From contig JAOZIE010000008.1 in the NCBI GenBank assembly GCA_026014485.1, positions 224,716-288,715 of the forward strand: a stretch of 64,000 bases of DNA, read 5' to 3'. This document shows positions 17,863-26,910 of this stretch, piece after piece. This DNA is from Candidatus Bathyarchaeota archaeon (GTDB lineage Archaea; Thermoproteota; Bathyarchaeia; Bathyarchaeales; Bathycorpusculaceae). Positions within the stretch are counted from its first letter, which is position 1; each line of letters begins with the position of its first letter. Under the pieces are notes generated by a model that had not been told where the DNA came from, searched no databases, and saw nothing but the letters and a program-made list of their open reading frames with translations. The translations under genes were made by a program, and so were the position numbers.

Positions 17863-18090
17863 TTACGGTTCAATTTTTCGGCGGAGTTGTTCTTCTATGG
17901 CTTTCTGCTGTTGGGGCGTGAACTGCTCGTCTTGGCAGATGGGGCATCGAAGCACTTTAACGTCGCGTAGAATCTGTCCGTCTAACTCAAAATCAACTTC
18001 TATTTCCACGTACTCAACGCAGCAGACGGGGCAGAGTAGGGCTCCAGCTTTGAGGGTTTGTTCATGTTTGGGGTTGGTGTGTTGAGGCAC
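17863..18090 (-). CDS. YgiT/MqsA-type small zinc-finger protein
   Basis: 75 aa. CPVC and CPIC sit about 31 residues apart with a beta hairpin between them (VEIEVDFELDGQIL), followed by a charged helix; this matches the YgiT-type zinc finger, which also forms the N-terminal half of MqsA antitoxins. There is no HTH half and no neighbouring toxin, so an antitoxin role is not supported. Divergent from dapA. Confidence 0.6.
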   Translation of the reverse strand: MPQHTNPKHEQTLKAGALLCPVCCVEYVEIEVDFELDGQILRDVKVLRCPICQDEQFTPQQQKAIEEQLRRKIEP

Positions 18091-18268
18091 GGTTATCGTG
18101 CTTCCAAAACGTTTAAGGTGTTATTTTGTCTTTACTTTGCTTTGTGATGCATGGTTTTTCTTTGTTTGTGTGCTTTTTGGTGCGGAAAGCGCTAAATGAT
18201 TGGTTTAGTGTTGGTTATATGGTTAATTTTGGTACGAAATGCGTGAAATAAGTGATGAAATCGGAAAG

Positions 18269-18278
18269 CCTTAAATAA
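18269..18278 (+). promoter_or_regulatory. TATA box of the lysine operon
   Basis: CCTTAAATAA, 38 nt before the dapA ATG, with AGAGGTTT as a ribosome-binding site 7 nt before the start. The 225-bp region from 18091 shows no lysine riboswitch that I can recognise. Confidence 0.5.
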
Positions 18279-18315
18279 TCCCCCACACAGAGCTAAACTG
18301 CAAGAGGTTTAACAA

Positions 18316-19353
18316 ATGACACTATTCAGCGGTTGTTACACAGCCCTTATCACGCCTTTTCGCGCGAATCGCGAAGTAGACTACGAGGGCTTACAAAGAC
18401 TCGTCGAGTTCCAAATGGAAAACGGCGTCAGCGGCATCTTAGCCTGCGGTACCACAGGCGAAAGCGCCACGTTAGATTGGAACGAACACAACAAGGTCAC
18501 CGAACGCATCCACGAATACATCCGTGGCAAGGGCATAACCATAGCGGGCACTGGTAGCAACAGCACCCAGGAAGCCATCGAAGGAACCGTTCACGCCCAG
18601 CACACAGGCATACAGGCGGTTCTTCTTGTTGACCCATACTACAATGGGCCCAGCAGCCTAGAAATCCGCCGCGAATACGTAGAGCCCGTTGCCAAGCAGT
18701 TCCCCGAAATGCAGGTAATCCCCTACATCATCCCTGGCAGAACAGGCACCCAGCTTCTGCCCCCTGACCTAGCCGTTCTACACGCAGAATACCCCAACGT
18801 GCGTTGTGTGAAGGAGGCAACAGGCAACTTAGATAACGTGCGTTTAACCCGCAAGGTTTGCGGAGCGGACTTTGATATTCTTTCAGGAGACGACGACAAG
18901 ACGTTTGAAATGATGTCTTCGCCAGACATGGCGGCAACTGGAGCCGTCTCTGTAACAAGCAACATCGCACCCCGCGCCGTCAGCGACATGCTCCAACTCC
19001 TTTTAGACGGCAAAGTTGACCAAGCAAAGCAGATAGCCGAAGCACTGCAGTCCCTCTTCAACTCAATCACCGTAAAAACCCAAGAGCAGACGCCGTTTGG
19101 ACCCGTGCTATGTAAAGCAAGGAATCCGCTGGCAACCAAGACCCTCATGAACGTGCTGGGTCTGCCCTCTGGACCCTGCAGGCAACCGCTGGGCAAGATG
19201 ACCCGCAGCGGGCTTGAAGTTGTGGTGCAGGCTGCAAGAACAGTCTACCAGACACACCCTGAAATCTTCAAGCCAGCGGAGGAATTCTTCGACGTGGACC
19301 TGAATGAGCGGCTCAGCAACGCGCGTTACTTGGAGGGTCTCTGCTACGCTTAA
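18316..19353 (+). CDS. dapA: 4-hydroxy-tetrahydrodipicolinate synthase (DapA)
   Basis: 345 aa. Condenses aspartate semialdehyde with pyruvate, the first committed step to lysine. Active-site residues are in place: Thr46-Thr47 in CGTTGES, Tyr137 in IPYIIPGRTG and the Schiff-base Lys166 in CVKEATG. The protein is about 45 residues longer than typical DapA because of a C-terminal extension (PEIFKPAEEFFDVDLNERL and beyond). A good ribosome-binding site precedes ATG 18316. First gene of a six-gene lysine operon; its end overlaps the dapB start by 50 bp. Confidence 0.96.
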   Translation: MTLFSGCYTALITPFRANREVDYEGLQRLVEFQMENGVSGILACGTTGESATLDWNEHNKVTERIHEYIRGKGITIAGTGSNSTQEAIEGTVHAQHTGIQAVLLVDPYYNGPSSLEIRREYVEPVAKQFPEMQVIPYIIPGRTGTQLLPPDLAVLHAEYPNVRCVKEATGNLDNVRLTRKVCGADFDILSGDDDKTFEMMSSPDMAATGAVSVTSNIAPRAVSDMLQLLLDGKVDQAKQIAEALQSLFNSITVKTQEQTPFGPVLCKARNPLATKTLMNVLGLPSGPCRQPLGKMTRSGLEVVVQAARTVYQTHPEIFKPAEEFFDVDLNERLSNARYLEGLCYA

Positions 19354-20137
19354 GCTCTGTGTCGCTGGCGCCGCAGGTAGGATGGGTCAGGCGATTATTC
19401 AAGAAGCCACAGCCAAGGGACACCAAATTGCGGGTGCAGTAGACGCTGCAGGTCACCCAGCCATAGGCAAAAGCCTCAGGGAACTTGGCATCGCCAACTC
19501 AGATACCTGCATTATGGGGCCTGATAACCTTTGTGACGCTGTGGCCGATGCTGATGTTTACATAACGTTCACGTCGCCCGACGCGGAAGTGCTTAACTTG
19601 CCCGCCGTTGCGAAGCTGGGGAAACGAATTGTTTTGGGAACTACGGGGTTGACTGCGGAGCAGAACCAGATAATCCGCGCTGCCGTCGAAACCAAGGTTC
19701 CCGCCGTGTTCTCCCCCAACTACAGCGTTGGCGTAAACATGCTCTTCAAGCTTGCCGAAGTGCTCAAGGCTCTACCCCCCGACTACACTTTCAGCATAAG
19801 CGAAATCCACCACACCGCCAAGAAAGACGCCCCCAGCGGAACCGCCGTGAAGCTGGCAGAAATCGTTTCAAACATCCGAGGCTACACCACAACCGTCCAC
19901 GGCAGAGACGGCATCAGCGTCCGAAAACCCGAAGAACTCGAAGTTGTCACAATGCGTGCAGGCGGCGTCCCAGGCATCCACGACATCATCGTCGCGGGAC
20001 CCCACGAGATGCTGCGTATTGAGCACACGGCGTTTGACCGTAACGTGCTTGCTCAAGGTGCAGTGATCGCGGCGGAGTGGCTCAGCAAGCAGCAGACCCC
20101 AGGAATCTACAGCATGGCAACCGTGCTGGGGTTCTAA
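19304..20137 (+). CDS. dapB: 4-hydroxy-tetrahydrodipicolinate reductase (DapB)
   Basis: 277 aa. NAD(P)H-binding motif GAAGRMGQ (about 22-29) and the catalytic motif EIHHTAKKDAPSGTA with the paired His and the Lys used in hydride transfer. The only standard start codon before the nucleotide-binding motif is ATG 19304, inside dapA, which gives a 50-bp overlap and a non-conserved 17-residue extension; a non-standard start closer to LKLCVAG cannot be ruled out. Reduces the DapA product to tetrahydrodipicolinate, which DapL uses. A diverged paralogue is encoded at 49818. Confidence 0.95.
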   Translation: MSGSATRVTWRVSATLKLCVAGAAGRMGQAIIQEATAKGHQIAGAVDAAGHPAIGKSLRELGIANSDTCIMGPDNLCDAVADADVYITFTSPDAEVLNLPAVAKLGKRIVLGTTGLTAEQNQIIRAAVETKVPAVFSPNYSVGVNMLFKLAEVLKALPPDYTFSISEIHHTAKKDAPSGTAVKLAEIVSNIRGYTTTVHGRDGISVRKPEELEVVTMRAGGVPGIHDIIVAGPHEMLRIEHTAFDRNVLAQGAVIAAEWLSKQQTPGIYSMATVLGF

Positions 20138-20192
20138 GCATCAAAGTTTTTATCCAAGAATCCTACTCAAAAATGCAAAGGAAGCAACAAAA

Positions 20193-21251
20193 ATGCCCTC
20201 AAAACGTAAAGTAGCCATCTTGGGCGCCACAGGAGCCATCGGGCAACGATACATCCAGCTCCTACAAGGGCACCCGTGGTTCCAAATCGAAGTGCTCGCA
20301 GCCTCTGAGCGGTCAGCAGGCAAAAAATACCGCGATGCCTGTAACTGGACGATGGAATCTGAGTTACCTAAAGAAATCGCAGATATGACCGTAGCAGACG
20401 CAAACGTTGAAGCCGTTCAGAAGGCCGGTAACGTTGACCTTGTCTTCAGTTCGCTGCCTGGCGATTTAGCGGGTCCAGTGGAGGAAGAATTCGCCGCTGC
20501 GTATCCCGTGTTCAGCAAGGCATCCGCGCACCGAATGGAAACCGATGTGCCACTGCTTATTCCTGAAGTTAACCCCGATCACTTGGCGCTTATACCTGTA
20601 CAGCAGAAGAACCGTGGCTGGAAGGGCTTCATAACCACTGACCCTAACTGCAGCACCATCCAAATGGCTATGACGTTAAAGCCGCTTATGCAGTTTGGGC
20701 TAACGCAAGTTATGGTTACCACTATGCAGGCGCTCAGCGGCGCAGGCTACCCAGGTGTGCCCTCGCTGGATATTCTTGACAACGTGGTGCCCTACATAGG
20801 AAAAGAAGAGGATAAAATGGAGTCGGAGTCCAACAAGATACTGGGCTCCTTCGACGGCAAGGCAGTACATGACGCCCGATTTGTTGTGAGTGCAAGCTGC
20901 AACCGAGTCCACGTTAAGGACGGACACTTAGAATCTGTCTTTGTCAGCTTAGCCCAGAACCCGTCTGTTGAGGCAGTGGCGGAGGCTTTCCGCAGCTTCA
21001 AAGGTGAACCCCAACAGCTCAAGCTTCCGTCTGCCCCAGAGAACCCCATAGTCGTCAGGGAGGAGGCGAACCGCCCGCAGCCCCGATTCGACAGGGACGC
21101 AGGCAAAGGCATGAGCGTCTCGGTGGGCAGACTCCGCAAAGACCCCCTCATGTCGCTGAAATACATGTGTTTGGGGCACAACACCATCAGAGGCGGCGCA
21201 GGCGCAGGCGTCTTAAGCGCGGAGCTTGCAGTGGCTAAAGGGTTAGCTTAA
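20193..21251 (+). CDS. asd: Aspartate-semialdehyde dehydrogenase
   Basis: 352 aa, the archaeal/fungal-type enzyme by length. Dinucleotide motif GATGAIGQR (11-19), SSLPGD, and catalytic Cys153 in TTDPNCSTI; the substrate-binding segment LSGAGYPGVPSLDI follows. It makes the aspartate semialdehyde that DapA consumes, and also feeds threonine and methionine synthesis. Located third in the operon, 55 nt after dapB. Aspartate kinase is not in the window. Confidence 0.96.
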   Translation: MPSKRKVAILGATGAIGQRYIQLLQGHPWFQIEVLAASERSAGKKYRDACNWTMESELPKEIADMTVADANVEAVQKAGNVDLVFSSLPGDLAGPVEEEFAAAYPVFSKASAHRMETDVPLLIPEVNPDHLALIPVQQKNRGWKGFITTDPNCSTIQMAMTLKPLMQFGLTQVMVTTMQALSGAGYPGVPSLDILDNVVPYIGKEEDKMESESNKILGSFDGKAVHDARFVVSASCNRVHVKDGHLESVFVSLAQNPSVEAVAEAFRSFKGEPQQLKLPSAPENPIVVREEANRPQPRFDRDAGKGMSVSVGRLRKDPLMSLKYMCLGHNTIRGGAGAGVLSAELAVAKGLA

Positions 21252-21302
21252 AAGCTCCCCGCAGCCATAATGTCTGAAGATATACGATACTGGTGAGAAT
21301 GA

Positions 21303-22592
21303 GTGAACACTTTAACTGAACCTTTAGAGAACCGAAACGGTCAACTTTTCATCGACGGCGTCTCCGCCCGAGACCTCGCGGAAGAGTTTGACACGCCCCT
21401 CTACGTCATAAGCGAGCGGCGCATCCGAAGCAACTACCAACGCCTATACAGTGCACTGACGTGTAACTACGAGAAAGTCAAGCTTAACTACGCGATGAAG
21501 GCTAACTCGAACTTTGCAGTGCTCAAGATTCTGGAGACCGAAGGCGCCTACGTGGACGCAGTGAGCCCAGGCGAGGTTTTCACGGCTTTAACCAGCGGCT
21601 TCACACCCGACCGCATCCTTTTTACAGGAACCAGCGTGCGAACCGACGAGCTCAAGTTCCTTGTGGACAGCAACGTCACCATAAACATAGACAGCCAATC
21701 ACAGCTGGATAGGCTTCTGCAAATCAGTGTTCCCAAGACCCTGTCGGTGAGGGTTAACCCCGAAGTCGGCGCGGGGCATCACGACCACTGCATCACCGCG
21801 GGAAAGCAGTCCAAGTTCGGCATCTGGGAACCAGACGTCCTAACCGCCTACGAAACAGCTAAGAAGGCAGGAGTCGGAAAATTCGGAATCCACATGCACA
21901 TAGGCTCAGGCATCTTGGAAGTGAAACCGTTTTTGGGTGCCCTTGAAAAGTTTCTGTCGGTTGCCAAGCGGGTTCATGAGCAGGTCGGCGTTGACTTCGA
22001 ATTCATTGATGTCGGCGGCGGTTTAGGTGTCCCCTACAAGCCTGAGGACAAGCCGCTGGATTTGCAGGTGTTCTCTGACAAGGTTCTCTCCCTTTTCAAG
22101 GCAAGGACCAGCCAGTACGGGCTTGGTGAACCGTTTTTCTGCATGGAGCCAGGCAGGTACTTGGTTGCTGATGCTTGTGTTCTTTTAACCGCTGTTAACA
22201 CTATAAAGAAGACGCCGTTCAAGAAGTTCGCGGGTGTTGACGCAGGCTTCAACACGTTGCTTCGACCCGCCATGTACGGCAGCTACCACGGTATCCTTGT
22301 TGCCAACAAGATGTTTGCTACTGAAGAGGAAAAGTACGATGTTGCAGGTCCAATCTGCGAGTCAGGCGACTTACTAGCCAAAGACAGGCGTCTACCCATC
22401 CTTGAGGAAGGCGATTTACTGGCTGTTCTGAACGCGGGTGCCTACGGATATAGCATGAGCAGCCAATACAATACGCGTCCCCGAGCCGCTGAAGTTCTCC
22501 TAAATGACGGCAAATGCAAGTTGGTCAGGGAACGCGAGCATCTGGATGATTTAACGCGGGGTCAACGGCAGTCCGCGGAGTGGAGTAAATGA
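21303..22592 (+). CDS. lysA: Diaminopimelate decarboxylase
   Basis: 429 aa from GTG 21303, preceded by GGTGAGA. A PLP-dependent alanine-racemase-type barrel: Lys66 in YAMKAN forms the internal aldimine; HIGSGI, the glycine-rich DVGGGLGVPY and EPGRYLV bind PLP and substrate, and the C-terminal barrel contains CESGD, where the Cys comes from the partner subunit. Removes CO2 from meso-diaminopimelate to give lysine. Its last 4 nt overlap dapF (ATGA), so the two are coupled. Confidence 0.96.
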   Translation: MNTLTEPLENRNGQLFIDGVSARDLAEEFDTPLYVISERRIRSNYQRLYSALTCNYEKVKLNYAMKANSNFAVLKILETEGAYVDAVSPGEVFTALTSGFTPDRILFTGTSVRTDELKFLVDSNVTINIDSQSQLDRLLQISVPKTLSVRVNPEVGAGHHDHCITAGKQSKFGIWEPDVLTAYETAKKAGVGKFGIHMHIGSGILEVKPFLGALEKFLSVAKRVHEQVGVDFEFIDVGGGLGVPYKPEDKPLDLQVFSDKVLSLFKARTSQYGLGEPFFCMEPGRYLVADACVLLTAVNTIKKTPFKKFAGVDAGFNTLLRPAMYGSYHGILVANKMFATEEEKYDVAGPICESGDLLAKDRRLPILEEGDLLAVLNAGAYGYSMSSQYNTRPRAAEVLLNDGKCKLVREREHLDDLTRGQRQSAEWSK

Positions 22593-23416
22593 TTTTCTGG
22601 AAGATGCATGGGTTAGGCAACGACTACGTCGTCATCGACAACCGAGACGGCAAAATAACCGATGCCCAAGCGCCAGCCCTAGCCAAAAAGCTTTGCGAAC
22701 GTAAATTCAACGTAGGCGCAGACGGGCTGCTGCTTGTTTACGGCTCCGAAACGGCTGATGTGCGGATGCGAATTTTCAATGCAGACGGCAGCGAAGCGGA
22801 GATGTGCGGCAACGGCGTTCGATGCTTCGCCAAATACTGCTACGAAAACGGAATCGTACAAAAAACCGAGTACACCGTGGAGACCTTAGCGGGGGTAAAG
22901 CCTGTTTGGCTAACCGTCGAAGGCGAGCAGGTTCAGCTGGTTAAGGTTGACATGGGCGCGCCTAACTGGGACAGAAAATCCCTGCCTATGCTGGGCGAAG
23001 GCACCTGCATAAACCAAGTCCTCCAAGTTGAGGATGAAGAAACCTATACAGTAACCTGTTTATCCATGGGAAACCCCCACTGCGTCATATTCGTAGAAAA
23101 CGTCAACGAGTTCCCCGTAGAATACATTGGACCTATGATTGAAAACAACAAGGCTTTCCCAAAGCGGACCAACGTGGGCTTCGTCCAAGTTCTAAGCAAG
23201 AAAGAGTTGCAAGTGCGTGTTTGGGAGCGGGGCTGCGGCGAAACCCTTGCGTGCGGTACAGGAACATGCGCTGTCGTTGCAGCGGCAAATAGGCTGGGCA
23301 AGGTAGGTAACAAAGTGAACGTTCACTTGTTAGGCGGCGACTTGCAGGTTGAAGTGACGAAAACTCTGTTTCTGAGTGGACCTGCAGAGAAGGTTTTTGA
23401 AGGAAGACTGTTTTAA
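22589..23416 (+). CDS. dapF: Diaminopimelate epimerase
   Basis: 275 aa. The two catalytic cysteines are present: Cys73 in MCGNGVRCF and Cys222 in ETLACGTGTCA, each in one of the two mirror-image lobes, with the N-terminal substrate motif KMHGLGNDYVVID. It converts LL- to meso-diaminopimelate. Overlaps lysA by 4 nt and is followed by dapL after 19 nt. Archaea lack peptidoglycan with meso-DAP, so its role here is lysine synthesis. Confidence 0.97.
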   Translation: MIFWKMHGLGNDYVVIDNRDGKITDAQAPALAKKLCERKFNVGADGLLLVYGSETADVRMRIFNADGSEAEMCGNGVRCFAKYCYENGIVQKTEYTVETLAGVKPVWLTVEGEQVQLVKVDMGAPNWDRKSLPMLGEGTCINQVLQVEDEETYTVTCLSMGNPHCVIFVENVNEFPVEYIGPMIENNKAFPKRTNVGFVQVLSKKELQVRVWERGCGETLACGTGTCAVVAAANRLGKVGNKVNVHLLGGDLQVEVTKTLFLSGPAEKVFEGRLF

Positions 23417-23435
23417 CCTAAGAAGTGAACTGAAA

Positions 23436-24599
23436 ATGACTGTTGAGTTTGCTGACCGAATCAAGAGGCTTCCCCCTTACCTTTTTGCGGAAATTGAGAA
23501 GCAGATTAAAGCCAAGAAAGATGCAGGCGTTGACCTGATTTCCCTCAGTATAGGTGACCCTGACCTTTCGCCTCCGCAATTCGTCACTGATGCGCTAAAG
23601 GAAGAAGCAGCAAACCCCAAGAACCACAACTACAGCTTCAGCCAAGGCGAACCCGACTTCCGTGAGGCTGTAACCGCATGGTACAAGAAACGCTTCAACG
23701 TGGATGTCACGCAGGATCAGGTGGTTGCGTTACTTGGCAGTAAAGAAGGCATAGCTAACGTGGCGCGGGCGTTCGTGAATCCAGGCGACAGAGTTCTGTG
23801 TCCTGACCCTGCTTACCCCGTTTACGCCAACGGCAGCACAATTCTCTGCGACGGCGTACCCGAGGCGGTGCCGTTGCTGGAGGAGAACGGCTTCAAACCC
23901 AATTTCGAAACGCTAAAGCCGCAGGGCGCCAAAATGATGTTCCTCAATTACCCAAACAACCCCACCGCCGCCACAGTCGACATGGCCTTCCTCAAGGAAG
24001 CAGTTGACTTCGCCAAGGACAACAACATCATCCTCTGCTATGACAACGCGTACTCAGAAATTACCTATGACGGCTACACGGCACCCAGCATCCTTGAAGT
24101 CGACGGAGCCATGGACTGCGCCATCGAATTCCACTCGCTTTCCAAAACCTTCAACGTGACCGGTGACCGCATCGGCTTTGCCGTGGGCAACAAGCAACTC
24201 GTCAGCGGATTAGCCAAAGTCAAATCCCAAATAGACTCCGGTCCCCCAGTCTACACTCAAAGAGTAGCCGTGAAAGCACTAGCTTCATACACGAGCGCTG
24301 AGCCACCGGAGTTTCTGCGGAAAAATAACCAGATTCTTCAGGAACGCCGCGACCTCTTAGCAGAGACGCTAAGCGATATCGGGTTCCCATGCGAAAAACC
24401 AAAGGCAACCTTCTACGTGTGGGTAAACTGCAAGGGTGACAGCATGAAGTTTGCTTCTAAGCTACTCGAAGTGGGAGTTGCAGTTACGCCAGGGGTCGGT
24501 TTTGGTAAATGCGGCGAAAGCTACGCGCGGATAACCTTCACCCAGCCCGCCGAACGAATACGAGAAGCCTGCGAACGAATCCGCAAACTCTACAAGTAG
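23436..24599 (+). CDS. dapL: LL-diaminopimelate aminotransferase
   Basis: About 388 aa from ATG 23436; a start inside dapF (23376) is less likely because residues before MTVEFADRIKRLPPYLF are not family-like. A fold type I aminotransferase: SIGDPDLSPP, NYPNNPT (PLP-contact Asn), DNAYSEI, and the PLP Lys in SLSKTFNVTGDRIGF. It converts tetrahydrodipicolinate directly to LL-diaminopimelate, skipping acylated intermediates, which completes the pathway with the other five genes. The assignment as DapL rather than another class I/II aminotransferase rests on sequence character plus operon context. Confidence 0.93.
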   Translation: MTVEFADRIKRLPPYLFAEIEKQIKAKKDAGVDLISLSIGDPDLSPPQFVTDALKEEAANPKNHNYSFSQGEPDFREAVTAWYKKRFNVDVTQDQVVALLGSKEGIANVARAFVNPGDRVLCPDPAYPVYANGSTILCDGVPEAVPLLEENGFKPNFETLKPQGAKMMFLNYPNNPTAATVDMAFLKEAVDFAKDNNIILCYDNAYSEITYDGYTAPSILEVDGAMDCAIEFHSLSKTFNVTGDRIGFAVGNKQLVSGLAKVKSQIDSGPPVYTQRVAVKALASYTSAEPPEFLRKNNQILQERRDLLAETLSDIGFPCEKPKATFYVWVNCKGDSMKFASKLLEVGVAVTPGVGFGKCGESYARITFTQPAERIREACERIRKLYK

Positions 24600-24730
24600 C
24601 TCACGCTACGCCTTTTTTCCTTCTTTTCTTTTCGTGAACTGAAGATTGCTTCTCTTTGGCGCTGTTTTGTGTCACGTATGCTTCGTAAACTTGGCTCTTT
24701 GTTAGGTGTGTTTTACAGGGAATCCGAAAG

Positions 24731-24740
24731 CTATAAAAGC
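24731..24740 (+). promoter_or_regulatory. TATA box of the RCK channel gene
   Basis: CTATAAAAGC ends 30 nt before the ATG at 24771, indicating a leaderless transcript. Confidence 0.6.
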
Positions 24741-24770
24741 GGTTTTTGGCGCTGTTCTTCGAGCACTTAG

Positions 24771-25865
24771 ATGACCCAGCCAAAAGAGATTTTCAACCGC
24801 GCACCTATCAAGCGCAGAATGAAAAGAGAAAGCCGTAAGTTCAGCTTTCTTTTCTATCAGGCTCTCTATGGTCCCTTCGTTTTTATTCGTGCAATTTACC
24901 GTCAGATTATCCTGTTGGGGCTCATGTTTGTGTGGGGTGCTTTGATTTTCTCCTATTTTGATCATCTGCCGTTTATTGGGGCTCTTCTCGCCGCGGTTTC
25001 CACCGTTACCACGCTTGGGTTTTATGGTCCAAACAACGGGAACCTCTTCACGATTCATCCTGTTGAGGCAGTGCTCTTAATTATCATGATTGTGATTTCA
25101 GTTGGAGCAGGTGCATCCATATTGCAAAGCAGCGTTAACACCATAGCTAAAGGTGACCTTGCCAAAGGGCAGGCGGAGAAGCGTTTGATGAAGAAGCTCA
25201 AAGGGCACGTTATCGTTTTAGGTTACACTCATCTGGGCAAGTACGTGACCGACAAGCTGGATGAGATAGGCTTAGACTACGTGGTGGTTACCAAAAACCC
25301 GATTAAATATGATGAGTTGCTGAAGAGGAACTGCTTTGCCGTTCTCGAATCTGAAAACCAACCGATGGATGCCATGACAACCGCAGGCATAGAACGCGCT
25401 TCCATGATTGTGGTCGCCCACGAGAAAGACCCCGACAACATGCTCTCCATCTTGAGCTCCAGAAAAATGCGCCCCGACATCCGCATAATCAGCGTAGTCC
25501 ACAACCCAAGCCTAACGGAAACCGCCAAAAACGCAGGCGCAGACATGGTCATACCCTCCTCAGTGACGGTCGGTCATCTGCTGGCTCTCTCGGCAGTGAC
25601 CAAAAACATAGTCGGCGTGGTTTTCTCAGAGAGAATCGGCGCCCAAGAAATCGCTGAATTCTCGGTTTTCAAATCATCCAAGCTAATCGGGAAAAGCCTG
25701 CAGGAAATCGCCAAACACGCCACTGTAATCGGCGTGTTACGCGAGGGCAAAGTGGTGCGGAACCTTTTCGACCCCACTTTCACCGTAAAAGAGGACGATA
25801 CCCTGCTGGTTTTTGGCGACCCCGCATGCCTCCTGTCACTGGAAGAAGAAGCAAAAGCCCTCTAA
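24771..25865 (+). CDS. RCK/TrkA-domain ion channel with atypical pore
   Basis: 364 aa. Two membrane helices (about 42-65 and 92-115) flank a pore region, followed by a Rossmann RCK domain (VIVLGYTHLGKYV, then DYVVVTKNP) and a TrkA_C ligand domain (EIAEFSVFKSSKLIGKSL to the end). This is the plan of MthK-like two-TM channels gated by ligands on the RCK ring. The filter position reads TTLGFYGPN rather than the canonical TVGYG, so ion selectivity is uncertain. The nucleotide loop is GYTHLG instead of GxGxxG in its centre, but the ends are kept. Monocistronic, with its own TATA box. Confidence 0.85.
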   Translation: MTQPKEIFNRAPIKRRMKRESRKFSFLFYQALYGPFVFIRAIYRQIILLGLMFVWGALIFSYFDHLPFIGALLAAVSTVTTLGFYGPNNGNLFTIHPVEAVLLIIMIVISVGAGASILQSSVNTIAKGDLAKGQAEKRLMKKLKGHVIVLGYTHLGKYVTDKLDEIGLDYVVVTKNPIKYDELLKRNCFAVLESENQPMDAMTTAGIERASMIVVAHEKDPDNMLSILSSRKMRPDIRIISVVHNPSLTETAKNAGADMVIPSSVTVGHLLALSAVTKNIVGVVFSERIGAQEIAEFSVFKSSKLIGKSLQEIAKHATVIGVLREGKVVRNLFDPTFTVKEDDTLLVFGDPACLLSLEEEAKAL

Positions 25866-25944
25866 CAAACGGTCTTTTTGTTTTCAACGAAAAAGTTTCA
25901 GGGAACGTACGTAGACAAAGAAAAGAATAGAGAGTTGGGGCTGT

Positions 25945-26910
25945 CTATGGAGGCAGCCAGTTTTTGGGTTGTTCTTTAGGTGCGGCTGCTTTGTCTTTGG
26001 CGAGTTTCTTGAGAATCTGTGCTTTGCCGATTTCGTAGGCTATGGCGTAGTCGAATAGTCCTGAGGCTGCTTCAGTTGCCCGCTTTATCATGTTAGTTTC
26101 GATTTTGATTTTCAGCTTGCCGATTGCGAGTGCGCCTATACCGAACACGCCTGCCGCCAGTTCTTTGCTGTCATCGTTTGAGCCTAAGCCTTCCACGCCT
26201 AACGGTTTAATGGCGTTTATGTCGGCAACTATCTTGCATTTCGACGCGTTCTTGAGGTCGGCTGCGCTGAGCAGTTGAATGCCTCCTGCGCCTGCGGCAA
26301 GGATGATTTCTGCATCTTTAACAGCTTCAGCGGTCTGCTCTGGTTTGCTGACTTCGACGACTTTGACGCGTTCTGCGCCTGCTTCCTTGTTGATTTTGTC
26401 AGCTACGGCTTGCCCTTTGGCCATGGTGCGTGAGGTGATGACTACATTGGCTTTTTCCGCCGCGTAGATTCTGGCTGCTGTCTGCCCGACTGGTCCCGTG
26501 CCCGCGAGGACAGTCACGTTTTTGCCTTCCAGCGTACCCCAGTCTTTTGCAAGGGATGCGCCGAGGGTTTTTGCGACTGCGGCAGCAGCGGTTGAGTATC
26601 CACCTCTGGGGTCAACAATTATGCTGTTTCCCCACGGCGCCGAAGCCATGCATTTTTGGGTGGCTTCAACGACTTTTTCAACCATGTCAAAGTTGCTGCC
26701 GTTGATGAAGATTTTTGTGTGCGCCGCGCCCATGGGTCCACGGGGGAAAAGCAGGTCAAAGACAATTTTTGGGGCGTCTACGTCGGTGACGTTTTCGTAT
26801 TTGAATATCATGGAGTCAGGGAAAGCATCTATGGCTACGAGCATGTCAAAGGGGCTGCAGTACTTGTCGGTGTCTAGGAAAACGAAAACTGTTTTGAAAC
26901 TTGGTTGTGC
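25945..26910 (-). CDS. mtdB: Methylene-tetrahydromethanopterin dehydrogenase, MtdB-like
   Basis: About 321 aa from ATG 26910 (a longer start at 26955 adds 15 non-family residues). The N-terminal pterin part contains FLDTDKYCSPFDMLVAIDA and FPRGPMGAAHTKIF; the C-terminal Rossmann domain has VLAGTGPVGQTAARIYA and TSRTMAKGQA. This is the MtdA/MtdB family of NAD(P)-dependent dehydrogenases that oxidise or reduce methylene-H4MPT, different from the F420-dependent Mtd of methanogens. Together with Ftr (15939) it argues for a tetrahydromethanopterin methyl branch driven by NAD(P)H. The lysine-rich C-terminal tail is unusual. Cofactor choice cannot be read from sequence by eye. Confidence 0.88.
   Translation of the reverse strand, partial: AQPSFKTVFVFLDTDKYCSPFDMLVAIDAFPDSMIFKYENVTDVDAPKIVFDLLFPRGPMGAAHTKIFINGSNFDMVEKVVEATQKCMASAPWGNSIIVDPRGGYSTAAAAVAKTLGASLAKDWGTLEGKNVTVLAGTGPVGQTAARIYAAEKANVVITSRTMAKGQAVADKINKEAGAERVKVVEVSKPEQTAEAVKDAEIILAAGAGGIQLLSAADLKNASKCKIVADINAIKPLGVEGLGSNDDSKELAAGVFGIGALAIGKLKIKIETNMIKRATEAASGLFDYAIAYEIGKAQILKKLAKDKAAAPKEQPKNWLPP

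Noticed and set aside
17863-18090. Toxin-antitoxin pair with the YgiT-type protein as antitoxin
   Set aside because: No HTH half and no toxin-like neighbour; single YgiT zinc fingers are common outside such systems.
18091-18315. Lysine riboswitch before dapA
   Set aside because: No multi-helix junction, no conserved L-box segments; only a TATA box and ribosome-binding site are visible.
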